Assembly: GCF_019396345.1 (NCBI RefSeq)
Contig: NZ_JAHKRM010000009.1
Location: 62,001 to 126,000 of the forward strand
Reading direction: 5' to 3'
Origin: Nonomuraea guangzhouensis
GTDB taxonomy: Bacteria > Actinomycetota > Actinomycetes > Streptosporangiales > Streptosporangiaceae
Length of the DNA: 64,000 bases
The notes beneath the pieces are model-generated. The model was given only the letters and a program-made list of their open reading frames with translations. It ran no database searches and was not told the DNA's origin. Both the position numbers and the translations under genes were made by a program. Of this stretch, positions 44,112 through 53,083 are shown in pieces (position 1 is the first letter of the stretch; each line of letters opens with the position of its first letter).

Positions 44112-44385
44112 CGGACGAGTCTCGACGCGTGACCAGAACCCGCAGCTCCAGCTCGACGCCCTGGCGGCCGGCGGCTACGACGAGCTGGTCACGGAGAAGG
44201 AATCGGGCAAGCGCGGTGTCGCACGACCGGCGCGGAGTACGAGCTGGAGCTGCGAGCCGAGCGCCAGGCCGAGGGGATCGCCGCCGCCAAGCGCCGCGAA
44301 GCCACCGGTGCCATGCTGCCCGGCAAGAAGAAGACCGGCCGGCCGCGCGTCATCGGCCCCGCCGAACTGGCCACACTACGCCGCC
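44112..44385 (+). pseudogene. Serine recombinase (resolvase) remnant
   Basis: Reads RVSTRDQNPQLQLDALAAGG, then YDELVTEKESGKRG, which is the N-terminal catalytic stretch of resolvase/invertase proteins (active Ser in RVS). After a deletion and frameshift it continues EYELELRAERQAEGIAAAKR and KKTGRPRVIGPAELATLR, the later linker and HTH start. Inactive. Confidence 0.65.
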
Positions 44386-44387
44386 CC

Positions 44388-44745
44388 GTCGCCGATCAGC
44401 GGCCCCCCGACGCCGACGGCGATCGCGCCGGCGGCGAGGTAGCCGGGCGACTCGGCGGGCAACGCGAGCCCCGGAGGATCACCGCACCGATGGAGTCCAT
44501 GACGCCGGGGGTGACGACGAACTGCCCACCGGCCGCGACCACATCGGCGACGTCGGCCTCGGTGCCGGCGCCGACCAGCGAGCCGGCCGGGGTGTCCGGC
44601 CGGCTCGCCGCGATGGCGTCGAGCGCGCCGGGCGTGGTCAGGGCCACCTCCAGGACGCGCCCTCGCCGAGCAGCGCGGTGCCGGTGCCCCGGATGATCGC
44701 CAGGAGCCGGATAAAGGCGAGGGTCTCGGTGAGGTCGCAGGTCAT
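44388..44745 (-). pseudogene. KDPG/KDPGal-type aldolase, frameshifted and deleted
   Basis: From ATG 44745 the minus strand reads MTCDLTETLAFIRLLAIIRG, then after a frameshift VALTTPGALDAIAASRPDTP, AGSLVGAGTEADVADVV and GGQFVVTPGVMDSIGAV. A further frameshift leads to ESPGYLAAGAIAVGVGGPLI. This is class I KDPG/KDPGal aldolase with the Schiff-base Lys region deleted. It lies 2 bp after the galactonate-dehydratase-like gene, the normal dgoD-dgoA arrangement, so the operon has lost its aldolase. Confidence 0.75.
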
Positions 44746-44747
44746 GG

Positions 44748-45896
44748 TCACCATTCCGCGAAGGAGCCGTCCGGGTGCCGCCAGATGGGGCCGCGCCAGG
44801 CGTGCCCTCTCTTGTCGGCCGAGCGGACCGCTTGCTCGTCGATCTCGATGCCCAGGCCGGGCGCGGTGAGCCGCTCGACGTGCCCGGCCACGAAGGTCAG
44901 CGGGGTCTTGTCGAGGCAGTAGTCGAGCACCTCCGCGCTGAGGTTGTAGTGGATGCCGATGCTCTGCTCCTGGATCAGGTAGTTCGGCGTGGCGAAGCCG
45001 ACCTGCAGGCAGGCCGCGAGGGCGATCGGACCGAGCGGGCAGTGCGGGGCGAGCTGCACGTCGTACACCTCGGCGAGCGAGGCGATCTTGCGTACCTCGG
45101 TGATGCCGCCGGCGTGCGAGAGGTCAGGCTGGGCGACCGCGATGCCGGCCTGGAGGACGGGCAGGAACTCCTGCCGGCTGTAGAGCCGCTCCCCGGTCGA
45201 GACCGGGATGGTCGTCGAGCGGACGAGCTCGCCGATGAGGTGCGAGTTCTCCGGGACGATCGGCTCCTCCAGGAACAGCGGCCGGTACGGCTCCAGCAGC
45301 GGCGCCACCCGGCGGGCGTTGGCCAGCGTGAACCGCCCGTGAAAGTCGACCGCGACGTCACGGTCGTCGCCGAGCACCTCGCGGGCGGCGGCCACCCGGG
45401 CGACCACGCCGTCCAGCTCGGCGACCGACGCGACCGGGCTCATCCTGCCGGAGGCGTTCATCTTGACCGCGGTGAGCCCGGCCTCGACCTGGGCGGCGAC
45501 GTGGTCGCGGACCTCGCTGGGCTCGTCGCCGCCGACCCAGCCGTACACCCGGATCCGGTCCCGGACCGGCCCGCCGAGCAGTTGGTGCACCGGGGCGCCG
45601 AAGTGCTTGCCGGCGATGTCCCAGAGGGCCTGGTCGAGGCCCGCCACGGCACTGGCCAGGATCGGGCCGCCCCGGTAGAACGAGCCCTTGGTCAGTACCT
45701 GCCAGTGGTCCTCGATGCGCAGCGCGTCCCGGCCGATCAGCAGCTCCGCGAGCTGGTCGACGGCGGCGCGTACGGTCTCGGAGCGCCCCTCACAGGTGGC
45801 CTCGCCCCAGCCGACGATCCCGCAGTCGGTCTCCACCCGGACGAACAGCCAGCGGGGGGCGACGAGGAACGTCTCTATGCGCGTGATGGTCGTCAT
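44748..45896 (-). CDS. dgoD: D-galactonate dehydratase-like enzyme (enolase superfamily)
   Basis: 382 residues from ATG 45896. Metal-binding and catalytic elements of the mandelate-racemase/enolase superfamily: KMNASGR, Asp in AVDFHGRF, Glu in LEEPIVPEN, Glu in TGERLYSR, the QPDLSHAGGITE strand and His in LAPHCPLGP. IQEQSIGIHYN is characteristic of DgoD and close relatives. It dehydrates a sugar acid to a 2-keto-3-deoxy acid. The next gene, the matching aldolase, is broken. ABC transporter genes lie immediately upstream. Confidence 0.85.
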   Translation of the reverse strand: MTTITRIETFLVAPRWLFVRVETDCGIVGWGEATCEGRSETVRAAVDQLAELLIGRDALRIEDHWQVLTKGSFYRGGPILASAVAGLDQALWDIAGKHFGAPVHQLLGGPVRDRIRVYGWVGGDEPSEVRDHVAAQVEAGLTAVKMNASGRMSPVASVAELDGVVARVAAAREVLGDDRDVAVDFHGRFTLANARRVAPLLEPYRPLFLEEPIVPENSHLIGELVRSTTIPVSTGERLYSRQEFLPVLQAGIAVAQPDLSHAGGITEVRKIASLAEVYDVQLAPHCPLGPIALAACLQVGFATPNYLIQEQSIGIHYNLSAEVLDYCLDKTPLTFVAGHVERLTAPGLGIEIDEQAVRSADKRGHAWRGPIWRHPDGSFAEW

Positions 45897-45901
45897 GCCG
45901 G

Positions 45902-46717
45902 TCAGCCCTTCGTCGCACCGGCGGTGAGGCCGGAGACCACGTACTTCTGCACGAACAGGGCGATCACCATGATCGGCACGGTGACCACGGTGGCCGCGGC
46001 CATCAGGCCGCCCCAGTCGATGCTGGCGTAGCCGACGAAGTCGAAGATCGCCACGGGCAGGGTCTTGGTGTCGGCGTCGGAGAGTACGAGCGCGAACATG
46101 AAGTTGTTCCAGGAGAAGATGAAGGACAGGATCCCGGCGGTGGCGATGCCCGGCACGGACAGCGGCAGGGTGATGCGGCGGAACGCGCCGACGTGGGTCA
46201 GCCCGTCGACCAGTGCCGCCTCCTCCAGCTCTTCGGGCAGGCTGTCGAAGTAGCCCATCATGATGTAGACCACCAGCGGCATCGAGACGAACATGTGGCT
46301 GATGATCAGCACCCCGAAGCCGCCGACCATCTTCAGGTTGGAGAAGACGTAGTACCAGGGCACCAGCAGCGAGACGCCTGGGATGACCCGGGCCATCAGC
46401 ACCACCAGCGCGGACTTCCGCATGTTGAACCGGCTCATCGAGTACGCGGCCGGCACGCCGAGGATCAGCGACGCCACGGTGGCGGCGAACGCCACCCAGA
46501 GGCTGTTGACGATGAACTCGACGTAGTTCGCCTGCTGGAGCACCTTGGCGTAGTTGTCCGCGGTGGGCGAGAAGGCCAGCGCCTTGCCCGTGTCGTAGAT
46601 GTCGACGTTGGTCTTGAACGACGCGGTGATCATCCAGAGCAGCGGCGCGACCAGTGCGAGCACCACGAAGGTGAGCGCCACCACCCGGAACACCTGGTAC
46701 GCGGACCGGGGCTTCAT
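45902..46717 (-). CDS. Carbohydrate ABC transporter permease (MalG-type)
   Basis: 271 residues from ATG 46717, six transmembrane segments. The EAA loop (EELEEAALVDGLTHVGAFRR, then ITLPLS) contacts the ATPase. The start overlaps the stop of the other permease as ATGA. The ends match the CUT1 family, which imports oligosaccharides and sugar acids. No ATPase gene is in the cluster; a shared MsiK-type ATPase elsewhere is likely. Confidence 0.92.
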   Translation of the reverse strand: MKPRSAYQVFRVVALTFVVLALVAPLLWMITASFKTNVDIYDTGKALAFSPTADNYAKVLQQANYVEFIVNSLWVAFAATVASLILGVPAAYSMSRFNMRKSALVVLMARVIPGVSLLVPWYYVFSNLKMVGGFGVLIISHMFVSMPLVVYIMMGYFDSLPEELEEAALVDGLTHVGAFRRITLPLSVPGIATAGILSFIFSWNNFMFALVLSDADTKTLPVAIFDFVGYASIDWGGLMAAATVVTVPIMVIALFVQKYVVSGLTAGATKG

Positions 46718-47664
46718 CGCTGCGCCTCCTTGCGCCGGGTGGTCAGGGCCCACATCGCCCCGACGATGATGAGGAAGAAGAGGATGAGGACGGTGGAGGA
46801 GACGCCGTACTCGTTGTAGTCGAAGCTGAGGCCGTACGCGTACACGTTCAGCGTCTCCACCTCGTGGAACGAACCGCCGCCGCGGCCCTTCGTGGCGTAG
46901 AGGATGTCGAAGGTCTTCAGCGCGTCGATGCCGCGCAGCAGCACCGCCACGGTCAGCGTGGGCATCAGCAGCGGCAGGGTGACGTGCCGGAACCGCTGCC
47001 AGGTGCTGGCGCCGTCGATGCGCGCCGCCTCCTGCGGCTCCTCCGACAGCGAGGTGAGCCCGGCGAGCAGGATCAGCACCACCATCGGCGTCCACTGCCA
47101 CACGTCGATGAAGATCGTGGTGGGCAGGGCCGAGTGCTGGCCGGCGAGCCACGGCTGCGGCCCGATGCCGAACCAGCCGAGGAGCTGGTTGGCCAGGCCG
47201 ATGTTCGGGTCGAAGATGAGCCGCCACATCATGCCCACCGCCACCGGGGTGGCGACGAGCGGCATGAGGATGGCGACCCGGACCCACCGCTGCCCTTTGA
47301 ACGGCCGCCAGAGCAGCAGCGCGATCGCCATCCCGAGGACCACCTCGAACAGCAGCGCGACGACGGTGAACGTGGCGGTACGCCCGACCGCGGGCCAGAA
47401 CCGGTCGGTGTCCGACAGGACGTCGAGGTAGTTCTGGAAGCCGACGAACTCGCTCTCCGCGCGGACGGATCCCTCGGCGTCGGTCAGGCTGAGATAGCCG
47501 GTCCAGGCCAGCGGGAACACGAGCAGCGCGGCGACGAAGACCATCGCGGGCGCGGCGAAGAGCCATTTGCGGTGGTCGTCGGCCCAGCGCAGCCAGCCGG
47601 GCGTGTCGGGGGCGGCGGGGGCGCCTCGCGGCGCCTCGGTGGTGGCTGTGGTGATCGTTGCCAT
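46714..47664 (-). CDS. Carbohydrate ABC transporter permease (MalF-type)
   Basis: 316 residues from ATG 47664 (MATITTATTEAPRGA). A short cytoplasmic N-terminus precedes six membrane segments (LFAAPAMVFVAALLVFPLAW first). EAA loop: EEPQEAARIDGASTWQRFRH then VTLPLL. It pairs with the permease at 45902-46717 through an ATGA overlap and with the lipoprotein binding protein 28 bp upstream. Confidence 0.92.
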   Translation of the reverse strand: MATITTATTEAPRGAPAAPDTPGWLRWADDHRKWLFAAPAMVFVAALLVFPLAWTGYLSLTDAEGSVRAESEFVGFQNYLDVLSDTDRFWPAVGRTATFTVVALLFEVVLGMAIALLLWRPFKGQRWVRVAILMPLVATPVAVGMMWRLIFDPNIGLANQLLGWFGIGPQPWLAGQHSALPTTIFIDVWQWTPMVVLILLAGLTSLSEEPQEAARIDGASTWQRFRHVTLPLLMPTLTVAVLLRGIDALKTFDILYATKGRGGGSFHEVETLNVYAYGLSFDYNEYGVSSTVLILFFLIIVGAMWALTTRRKEAQR

Positions 47665-47692
47665 GGGGACTCCAGGGGTCGGCGGATGCCGC

Positions 47693-49000
47693 TTACTTGG
47701 CCTCTTCGTCCAGGAACTTCTGGAACGCGGCATTGGCCGTGTCGGCGGCCGCGGCGGCGTCCTTGCCGGTGATCGCGTCGACGATCGGCTGGCCCACGAT
47801 CTCCCGGGACTCGGCGACCTTCACGACCTGCGGCCGGTCATGACCCACCCCGTCCTTGGTACTGGCCGCGATGGCCTCCACCATGTCCTTCGGGAAGGTC
47901 GAGGTGCCGTCCGGGCTGGTCCAGACCGAGCTGCGGGCGCCCGGCACGCCGGACTTCTGCTGGGCGAGCGTCTGCGCCTTGCTGGTGGCCCATTCGATGA
48001 ACTTCCAGGCGTTGCCCGTGTTCTCCGAGTTGGCGTTGATGCCCAGTGCCCACGCCGGGATGTTGTACGGCTTGGAACCGCTCGGGCCGGCCGGGAACGG
48101 CGCGAAGCCGACCTTGTCCGAGACCTTGGATTTGGCCGGGTCGGTGGCGTTCTTGTAGAGCGAGTTGGCCTCGGTGTAGAAGGCGGCCTTGCCCTGGGTG
48201 AAGATGGCCATCGCCTCGGACCAGCTCATGTCGGTGCTGACGTTCGCCGGGCCGGAGTCCTTGATCAGCCCGCCGTAGTAGGCGTACGCCTGCTTGGCCG
48301 CTTCGCTGTTGACCGCGGCCTTGCCGCCGCCGTCGACGAAGTCGCCGCCGAAGCTGTACAGGAAGCTGGAGAACTGGGTGACCGCCGCCGACTTGCCGGT
48401 ACGGGCGACGAAACCGGCGACGTCCGGCTCGGCCGCCTTGATCTTGGCGGCGGCGGCCTTGAGCTCGTCGAGGGTCTTCGGCGGGGCGCTCAGGCCGGCC
48501 TTCTCGAGCAGGTCCTTGCGGTAGTAGAGGACCTCCTGCTCGGTGATGATCGGGACGCCGACCGGCTTGCCCTCGTACGTGGTGGCCTCCACCGGGCCGG
48601 CCTGGAAGTCGCCGAAGTCCCAGTCCTTGTTGGCCTTCACCTGCTCCGACAGGTCGGCCAGGTACTTGTTCTTGGCGAAGAGCCTGCCCTCCTGAAGGGG
48701 GCGGTACATCATCACGTCGATGTCGGACGAGCCGGCGTTCAGCTTGACGTTGTACTGGTCGGAGAGCTGGTCCTCGCCGAGCTGGGTGACCTCGGCCTTG
48801 AGCCCGGTCTGCTTCTCGAACTCGGGCAGGGCCCGCTTGATGTTCTCGGTCCACACGTGGTTGGTCAGCGTGATGCGGACCGTCTTGGACGCGCCGCTGT
48901 CGCCGCCACCGCCACAGGCGGTCAGGCCCATGGCGGCGATCATGGCCAGAGATGTACCGAGTATCGATCGACGTCGCACGTCATCCCACCTTTCTGTCAT
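47693..49000 (-). CDS. Sugar ABC transporter substrate-binding lipoprotein
   Basis: 435 residues from ATG 49000, with GGAGG about 9 nt upstream. The N-terminus has a Tat/Sec-like signal (RRRSILGTSLAMIAAMGLTA) ending in lipobox LTAC, so it is a membrane-anchored lipoprotein. The rest is a family 1 extracellular solute-binding domain. It is the first gene of the importer/DgoD operon and faces the FadR-type regulator. The ligand is probably a sugar acid or glycoside, from context. Confidence 0.92.
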   Translation of the reverse strand: MTERWDDVRRRSILGTSLAMIAAMGLTACGGGGDSGASKTVRITLTNHVWTENIKRALPEFEKQTGLKAEVTQLGEDQLSDQYNVKLNAGSSDIDVMMYRPLQEGRLFAKNKYLADLSEQVKANKDWDFGDFQAGPVEATTYEGKPVGVPIITEQEVLYYRKDLLEKAGLSAPPKTLDELKAAAAKIKAAEPDVAGFVARTGKSAAVTQFSSFLYSFGGDFVDGGGKAAVNSEAAKQAYAYYGGLIKDSGPANVSTDMSWSEAMAIFTQGKAAFYTEANSLYKNATDPAKSKVSDKVGFAPFPAGPSGSKPYNIPAWALGINANSENTGNAWKFIEWATSKAQTLAQQKSGVPGARSSVWTSPDGTSTFPKDMVEAIAASTKDGVGHDRPQVVKVAESREIVGQPIVDAITGKDAAAAADTANAAFQKFLDEEAK

Positions 49001-49090
49001 GGCCGCCACCTCCCCCGGAAGAGCGCCACACTCTCTTAACATCTGCTTAATGTCGGGATGCTAGGCCAAAAAAGCAGACTTATTCAAGAG

Positions 49091-49105
49091 TCAGTCTTCA
49101 ACTGA
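49091..49105. promoter_or_regulatory. Operator candidate before the FadR-type regulator
   Basis: TCAGT-CTTCA-ACTGA, a perfect 5-nt-arm dyad ending 1 bp before the regulator's ATG. The spacer 49001-49106 also contains TTAACATCTGCTTAA and is AT-rich, so promoters of both divergent genes lie here. Confidence 0.45.
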
Positions 49106-49106
49106 T

Positions 49107-49880
49107 ATGCTCTTTCCCGTGAATCAGTCCGCCCTGGGGACCGCCCCCGCTCGGCCCGCTCCTGCGGAGGCTGGGTTGCACGCGCGCGTCCTCGACCACC
49201 TCGGCACCGCCATATGCAGCGGCGACGTGGCCGCTGGTTCGGTCCTGAGCATCGAAGACCTGGTCGACCGCTTCCAGGTCTCCCGCTCGGTGATCCGCGA
49301 GGTGCTGCGGGTGCTCGCGTCCATGGGGCTCATCGAGACCCGGCGACGGGTCGGGATCATGATCCAGCCCCCCGGGGTCTGGAGCGTCTTCGATCCGCAG
49401 GTGATCCGCTGGCGGCTCGCCTCGGACGGGCGGATGGCGCAGATGCGCTCGATCACCGAGCTACGGACCGCGGTCGAGCCGTACGCCGCCTGGCTGGCCG
49501 CCGAGCGGGTCGACGACGACGAGGCGAGCGAGTTGGTCGGGCTCGCGGCCAAGATGTGGGCCGCCGGGAAGGCCGGCGACGTGGCCCGCTTCGTCGAGCT
49601 GGACATCGAGTTCCACCGGCGGGTGCTGGTCGCTTCCGGCAACGAGATGTTCGCGAAACTGCAACTGATCGTCACCGAGGTGCTGGCCGGTCGGCATCAC
49701 CACCACCTGATGCCTCATCATCCGGACGAGCACGCGCTGCAGTTGCACATCGACGTGGCCCAGGCGATCCAGCGCCGCGACGGAGAGCGGGCCCGGGAGG
49801 CCATGGTGGAGACCCTGGAACAGGGGTATGCCGAGATGAAGTCGCTGTGGGAGCGAACCGCAGAGCCCGGCGACGCCTGA
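49107..49880 (+). CDS. GntR/FadR-family regulator (FCD domain)
   Basis: 257 residues from ATG 49107; a GTG at 49119 is an alternative. The winged HTH is IEDLVDRFQVSRSVIREVLR then VLASMGLIETRRRVG. The C-terminal FCD domain has the metal-binding His/Asp pattern (ELDIEFHRRVLVASGN, HHHHLMPHHPDEHALQLHID). DgoR, the galactonate repressor, belongs to this subfamily, which fits the neighbouring DgoD and importer. It probably represses the divergent importer operon until a sugar acid binds. Confidence 0.9.
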   Translation: MLFPVNQSALGTAPARPAPAEAGLHARVLDHLGTAICSGDVAAGSVLSIEDLVDRFQVSRSVIREVLRVLASMGLIETRRRVGIMIQPPGVWSVFDPQVIRWRLASDGRMAQMRSITELRTAVEPYAAWLAAERVDDDEASELVGLAAKMWAAGKAGDVARFVELDIEFHRRVLVASGNEMFAKLQLIVTEVLAGRHHHHLMPHHPDEHALQLHIDVAQAIQRRDGERAREAMVETLEQGYAEMKSLWERTAEPGDA

Positions 49881-49891
49881 CCGGAAGGCCG

Positions 49892-50743
49892 CTAGCCGAG
49901 TTCCTTGATCCGAATGTTTCGCCATCTGCACGCCGCACCGTGTCCCCAGCGGGCCTCGCCGAACACGGCGTCGTTGTCGTGCACCTCGAACGCGATGTGG
50001 CCGCTGCTGCCGAGAGTGGCGAGCACCGCTTCGGGGTCGTAGTGGGGAGACTCGAGGGTGGCCGTGTCCAGCTCGGCGATCTTGAGCCCGTTGACCCAGG
50101 TGGTGATCACGGGTAGGGCGCCGACGGCCCGGATACGCAGCTCGTTCCAGTCGCCCCATCGCCACACGCTCAGGAAGTCCTCGACATCGGCCGCATGGCC
50201 CAGCCTGCCGATCTTGTCGGGCGTGACGGGCTCTGTGCTGGTGGCGGGATCGTCCGCCTGGAGCCCGACGACATCCCCGTTCGCGTCGCGCCGGGAGCGG
50301 ACCGCGAAGGGGACGGCGGAGAAGCTGGCCAGGCCGTTGCCGAAGAACCCGCCGATGCCGCCGGACTCCCGGTGGTCGAGCAGGACCTGGAAGCCTTCCC
50401 AGGTGTCCGGCCGGCGCCGGATCATGATGCCCGTGTCGGCGGGCCAGTCGGGTTTGGCTTCGAGGGAGAGCTCGAAGTCGCCGAACGCGCGGTCGCTGAC
50501 GAGGTAGCCGCCGTAGCCGCTGCCGGGTTCGTCCTGCCGTCCGACAATTGCGCCGTCCTCCACCGTCCATACGGCAGGGTGCTTCTCCGGCTCGTACGGA
50601 GGCTCGATACCGCGCTCAGCGAAGACCTCGTGCACGTGCGGTCCGCCCGGGTAGAGGCTCCCGTACACACGCGGCGCCGCATGCCAGCCCTTCAGCGTGC
50701 TCCCGTCGAAGAGCGGGACGAAGCCGTCGTCGGCGGCGGTCAT
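49892..50743 (-). CDS. DUF1080 (3-keto-disaccharide hydrolase-like) protein
   Basis: 283 residues from ATG 50743. It has the DUF1080 features: FVPLFDGSTLKGWHA at the start, DFELSLEAKPDWPADTGIMI in the jelly-roll core, and WNELRIRAVG and WVNGLKIAELD near the end. Characterised relatives hydrolyse 3-keto-glycosides. No signal peptide. The start overlaps the isomerase stop as ATGA. It is the last gene of the second sugar operon and is convergent with the FadR-type regulator, 11 bp apart. Confidence 0.88.
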   Translation of the reverse strand: MTAADDGFVPLFDGSTLKGWHAAPRVYGSLYPGGPHVHEVFAERGIEPPYEPEKHPAVWTVEDGAIVGRQDEPGSGYGGYLVSDRAFGDFELSLEAKPDWPADTGIMIRRRPDTWEGFQVLLDHRESGGIGGFFGNGLASFSAVPFAVRSRRDANGDVVGLQADDPATSTEPVTPDKIGRLGHAADVEDFLSVWRWGDWNELRIRAVGALPVITTWVNGLKIAELDTATLESPHYDPEAVLATLGSSGHIAFEVHDNDAVFGEARWGHGAACRWRNIRIKELG

Positions 50744-51648
50744 ACGGCACCGCCGGTGGCCGTGGCGAAGTAAGGGTGCCGGCGCAGGAACGACAGGGAC
50801 GCGGCGCTGCTCTCAACGGGGGTCGGGAGGTTGGGCACGTCCACTTCGATGACGAACCAGCCGTCGAAGCCCTCTGGGAGCGCGGTGAGGACGGCGTCGA
50901 AGTCGATGACGCCGCGGCCCGGTTCGATCCACACCTTGGACCGGCCGGTGGCGGTCATGTAGTCCTCGTCGCGCTGCCGGGCCCCGGCGGCGGCGGTCGC
51001 GTCGACGTCCTTGAGGTGGACGTTCAGGACCCGGTCGGCGTAGTCGGCGATGACCTTCTCCGGGGTGGCGCCGGCCCAGCGCAGATGGCCGGTGTCGGGG
51101 CCGAACCACAGCGCGCTGCCCGCGGTGGCGTCCAGCACGGCCCGCGCCTCTTCCTCGACCTCGATGGTGGAACCGACGTGCGGGTGCAGCCCGTACCGGA
51201 CACCCTCGGCGGCGGCGGCCTCTGCGGCCGCCGCGAGCCCCTCGGCGATCACGAGCGTGCGGTCGGCGTCCGGGGCGAGCCCGATGGCGGGGTGCGCGAT
51301 GCGGTCAGGGATCAGGTCGGCGGCGATGAAGGCGCTGTCGGCGCCGAGCTCCAGGTGCGCGTGCGCGTGCCGCTTGATGTCCTCGACAGCCTGGGCATGC
51401 CGTTGCCGGTCATGGAAGGGCGCGGAGAAGTACCCCGGTGCCGCGGCGAGCGAATGCTCCGACAGGAGCGCACCGTATTCCGCGGGGGTCATGTCCGGCG
51501 GCAGTTCGATGGTGAGATGGGTGAACCCGACCTGGGAGAGGGCGGTCATCGCCTCCTGAAGGATGCTGCGGTCGAAGCGGTAGCCGCCGTCGCCGAGGAT
51601 CCACGGCAGGGGGTTGATCGCGGTTCGATGCTTCAGGGTGGTGCTCAC
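50740..51648 (-). CDS. Sugar phosphate isomerase/epimerase (AP endonuclease-type TIM barrel)
   Basis: 302 residues from a GTG at 51648 with AAGGAG 5 nt upstream. Xylose-isomerase-like TIM barrel: GLHPHVGSTIEVEEE, WFGPDTGHLRW, LNVHLKDVD and a WFVIEVDVP strand provide the metal ligands (His, Glu, Asp). It resembles IolE/inosose-dehydratase-like members and the 3-keto-sugar isomerases. It is coupled by ATGA to the DUF1080 gene and 16 bp after the TolB-like gene. Confidence 0.88.
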   Translation of the reverse strand: MSTTLKHRTAINPLPWILGDGGYRFDRSILQEAMTALSQVGFTHLTIELPPDMTPAEYGALLSEHSLAAAPGYFSAPFHDRQRHAQAVEDIKRHAHAHLELGADSAFIAADLIPDRIAHPAIGLAPDADRTLVIAEGLAAAAEAAAAEGVRYGLHPHVGSTIEVEEEARAVLDATAGSALWFGPDTGHLRWAGATPEKVIADYADRVLNVHLKDVDATAAAGARQRDEDYMTATGRSKVWIEPGRGVIDFDAVLTALPEGFDGWFVIEVDVPNLPTPVESSAASLSFLRRHPYFATATGGAV

Positions 51649-51664
51649 AGGTTCTCCTTGTCGT

Positions 51665-52585
51665 TCATTCCGCCACCAGGTCGTGGGGGTAGTCCACGAA
51701 AGCGAACGCCGACCCGTCCGGCGCCCAGCTGGGGACGTTGATCGTGCCCTGCCCACCGTGCAGCGCCACCAGCGTCGTCGGCTCCTGCCAGGCGTCGACG
51801 GACACGAGCCGCAGCTCGACGGGGAGGTCAGCGGGGTGCCCGGTCGTGCCGGGCGGGTAGCTGAGGTACACGGCGACATCGCCGGTGGGCGCGACGTGCG
51901 GAAACCAGTTCACCCGCTCGTCGAAGGTGAGCTGCTCCAGCCCGGTCCCGTCCGGCCGTACCCGGGCCAGTTGCGCGTGCCCTGGGGTGGTGGAGAACTG
52001 TTCGGTGTTGAACACGATCCACTCCCCCTCGGGCGTCCACTCGCACCCGTCCGCCGGGCCCGGGTCGGTGGTGACCGCGACGTCGTCCTGCCCATCCAGC
52101 CCGACAGTGTGGATGGTGGCCGACGCCCACCAGTTGTCGCCTTCCGGTTCCAGGCGCACGTAGCCGAGGCGCTGCCCGTCAGGGCTGAGGCCGTGCAGGA
52201 AGTGCATCCCTCCGTCCTCGACGGTCACTCGGCGAGCCTCCCCACCGGCGAGAGGGGCCTCCCAGATGTGCCAGTCGTTCGCGGATGCGAACACTGTGGC
52301 GCCGTCAGGGGAGAGCACGTGGTCGTTGTTGACGTAGGGCAGGCCCGTCGCATGGATCTGACGTGGCGGGGCGGGGCAGTCAGCGGGGCCGTTGGCGGGC
52401 ACGAGCCAGAGCTTGCCGTCACCGTTGACGAGCAACTGCCCGTCCGTGGTCCAGTTCGGCGCCTCGTAGAGCCGGTCGCGGGACTCGAACACGGTGCGCA
52501 CGGTACGGGTCGCGCGGTCCCAGACGCGGATGCGCGCGGACTGACCAGGCCGCAGCACACGCTGCGGGATCTCTTCCTCACTCAC
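51665..52585 (-). CDS. TolB-like beta-propeller protein
   Basis: 306 residues from ATG 52585, which overlaps the HbpS-like stop as ATGA. Several PD40-type repeats with SPDG signatures (HVLSPDGATVFASANDWHI, HGLSPDGQRLGYVRLE, SWAPDGSAFAFVDYP). No signal peptide is visible, so it is cytoplasmic. Similar propellers are found in sugar catabolic operons next to isomerases; the function is not established. A relation to oligogalacturonate-lyase propellers is possible but unproven. Confidence 0.82.
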   Translation of the reverse strand: MSEEEIPQRVLRPGQSARIRVWDRATRTVRTVFESRDRLYEAPNWTTDGQLLVNGDGKLWLVPANGPADCPAPPRQIHATGLPYVNNDHVLSPDGATVFASANDWHIWEAPLAGGEARRVTVEDGGMHFLHGLSPDGQRLGYVRLEPEGDNWWASATIHTVGLDGQDDVAVTTDPGPADGCEWTPEGEWIVFNTEQFSTTPGHAQLARVRPDGTGLEQLTFDERVNWFPHVAPTGDVAVYLSYPPGTTGHPADLPVELRLVSVDAWQEPTTLVALHGGQGTINVPSWAPDGSAFAFVDYPHDLVAE

Positions 52586-53052
52586 TTGCCGGCCTCCTCC
52601 GCCAGGTGAGCCCGGATCCCGGCGACGATGAGGTCATGGTCCTCCATCGATGACAGGCCGGACGCGGTCGCGGCGGCGACGACACCGACGCCACGGACAC
52701 GGATGGGGAAGGATCCGCCGGTGACCGCGTAGTCCGCACCCAGCCATCCGACCGCTGTGGGGTCCACACCGGCAGCGGACAGGCGAGCGTCGACCAGGGC
52801 GCTGCTGTTCTCCATGCGCAGCACCACCGCGGCCTTGCGGGCGATCCATACGTCCTGGTCAGGGGTGATGCCCGGCAGTGCGGCGCGGAACAGGATCAGA
52901 CCGGGCCGGCGGATGTCGATGCCGACCTTGTGCCCGGCCTCCTGGGCGATCGCGGTGATGCGGGAGCCGAGCCGCCAGGCGTCGGCGTGGTCGAACGCGT
53001 CGAAAGCCAGCTCCTGTTCCTGCTGCTCCAGCGCGGTGATCAGATTCGTCAT
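52582..53052 (-). CDS. Heme-degrading-domain (UPF0303/HbpS-like) protein
   Basis: 156 residues from ATG 53052. The fold is suggested by LEQQEQELAFDAFDHADAWR, VVLRMENSSALVDARLSAAG and GSFPIRVRGVGVVAAATASG, which match the GlcG/HbpS-type UPF0303 family. Despite the name, a heme role is not indicated by context; members often sit beside Gfo/Idh/MocA dehydrogenases. ATGA overlap with the TolB-like gene. Confidence 0.83.
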   Translation of the reverse strand: MTNLITALEQQEQELAFDAFDHADAWRLGSRITAIAQEAGHKVGIDIRRPGLILFRAALPGITPDQDVWIARKAAVVLRMENSSALVDARLSAAGVDPTAVGWLGADYAVTGGSFPIRVRGVGVVAAATASGLSSMEDHDLIVAGIRAHLAEEAGK

Positions 53053-53083
53053 GGGCAGGCTCTCCCTCGGGTCGCGGATGGTT

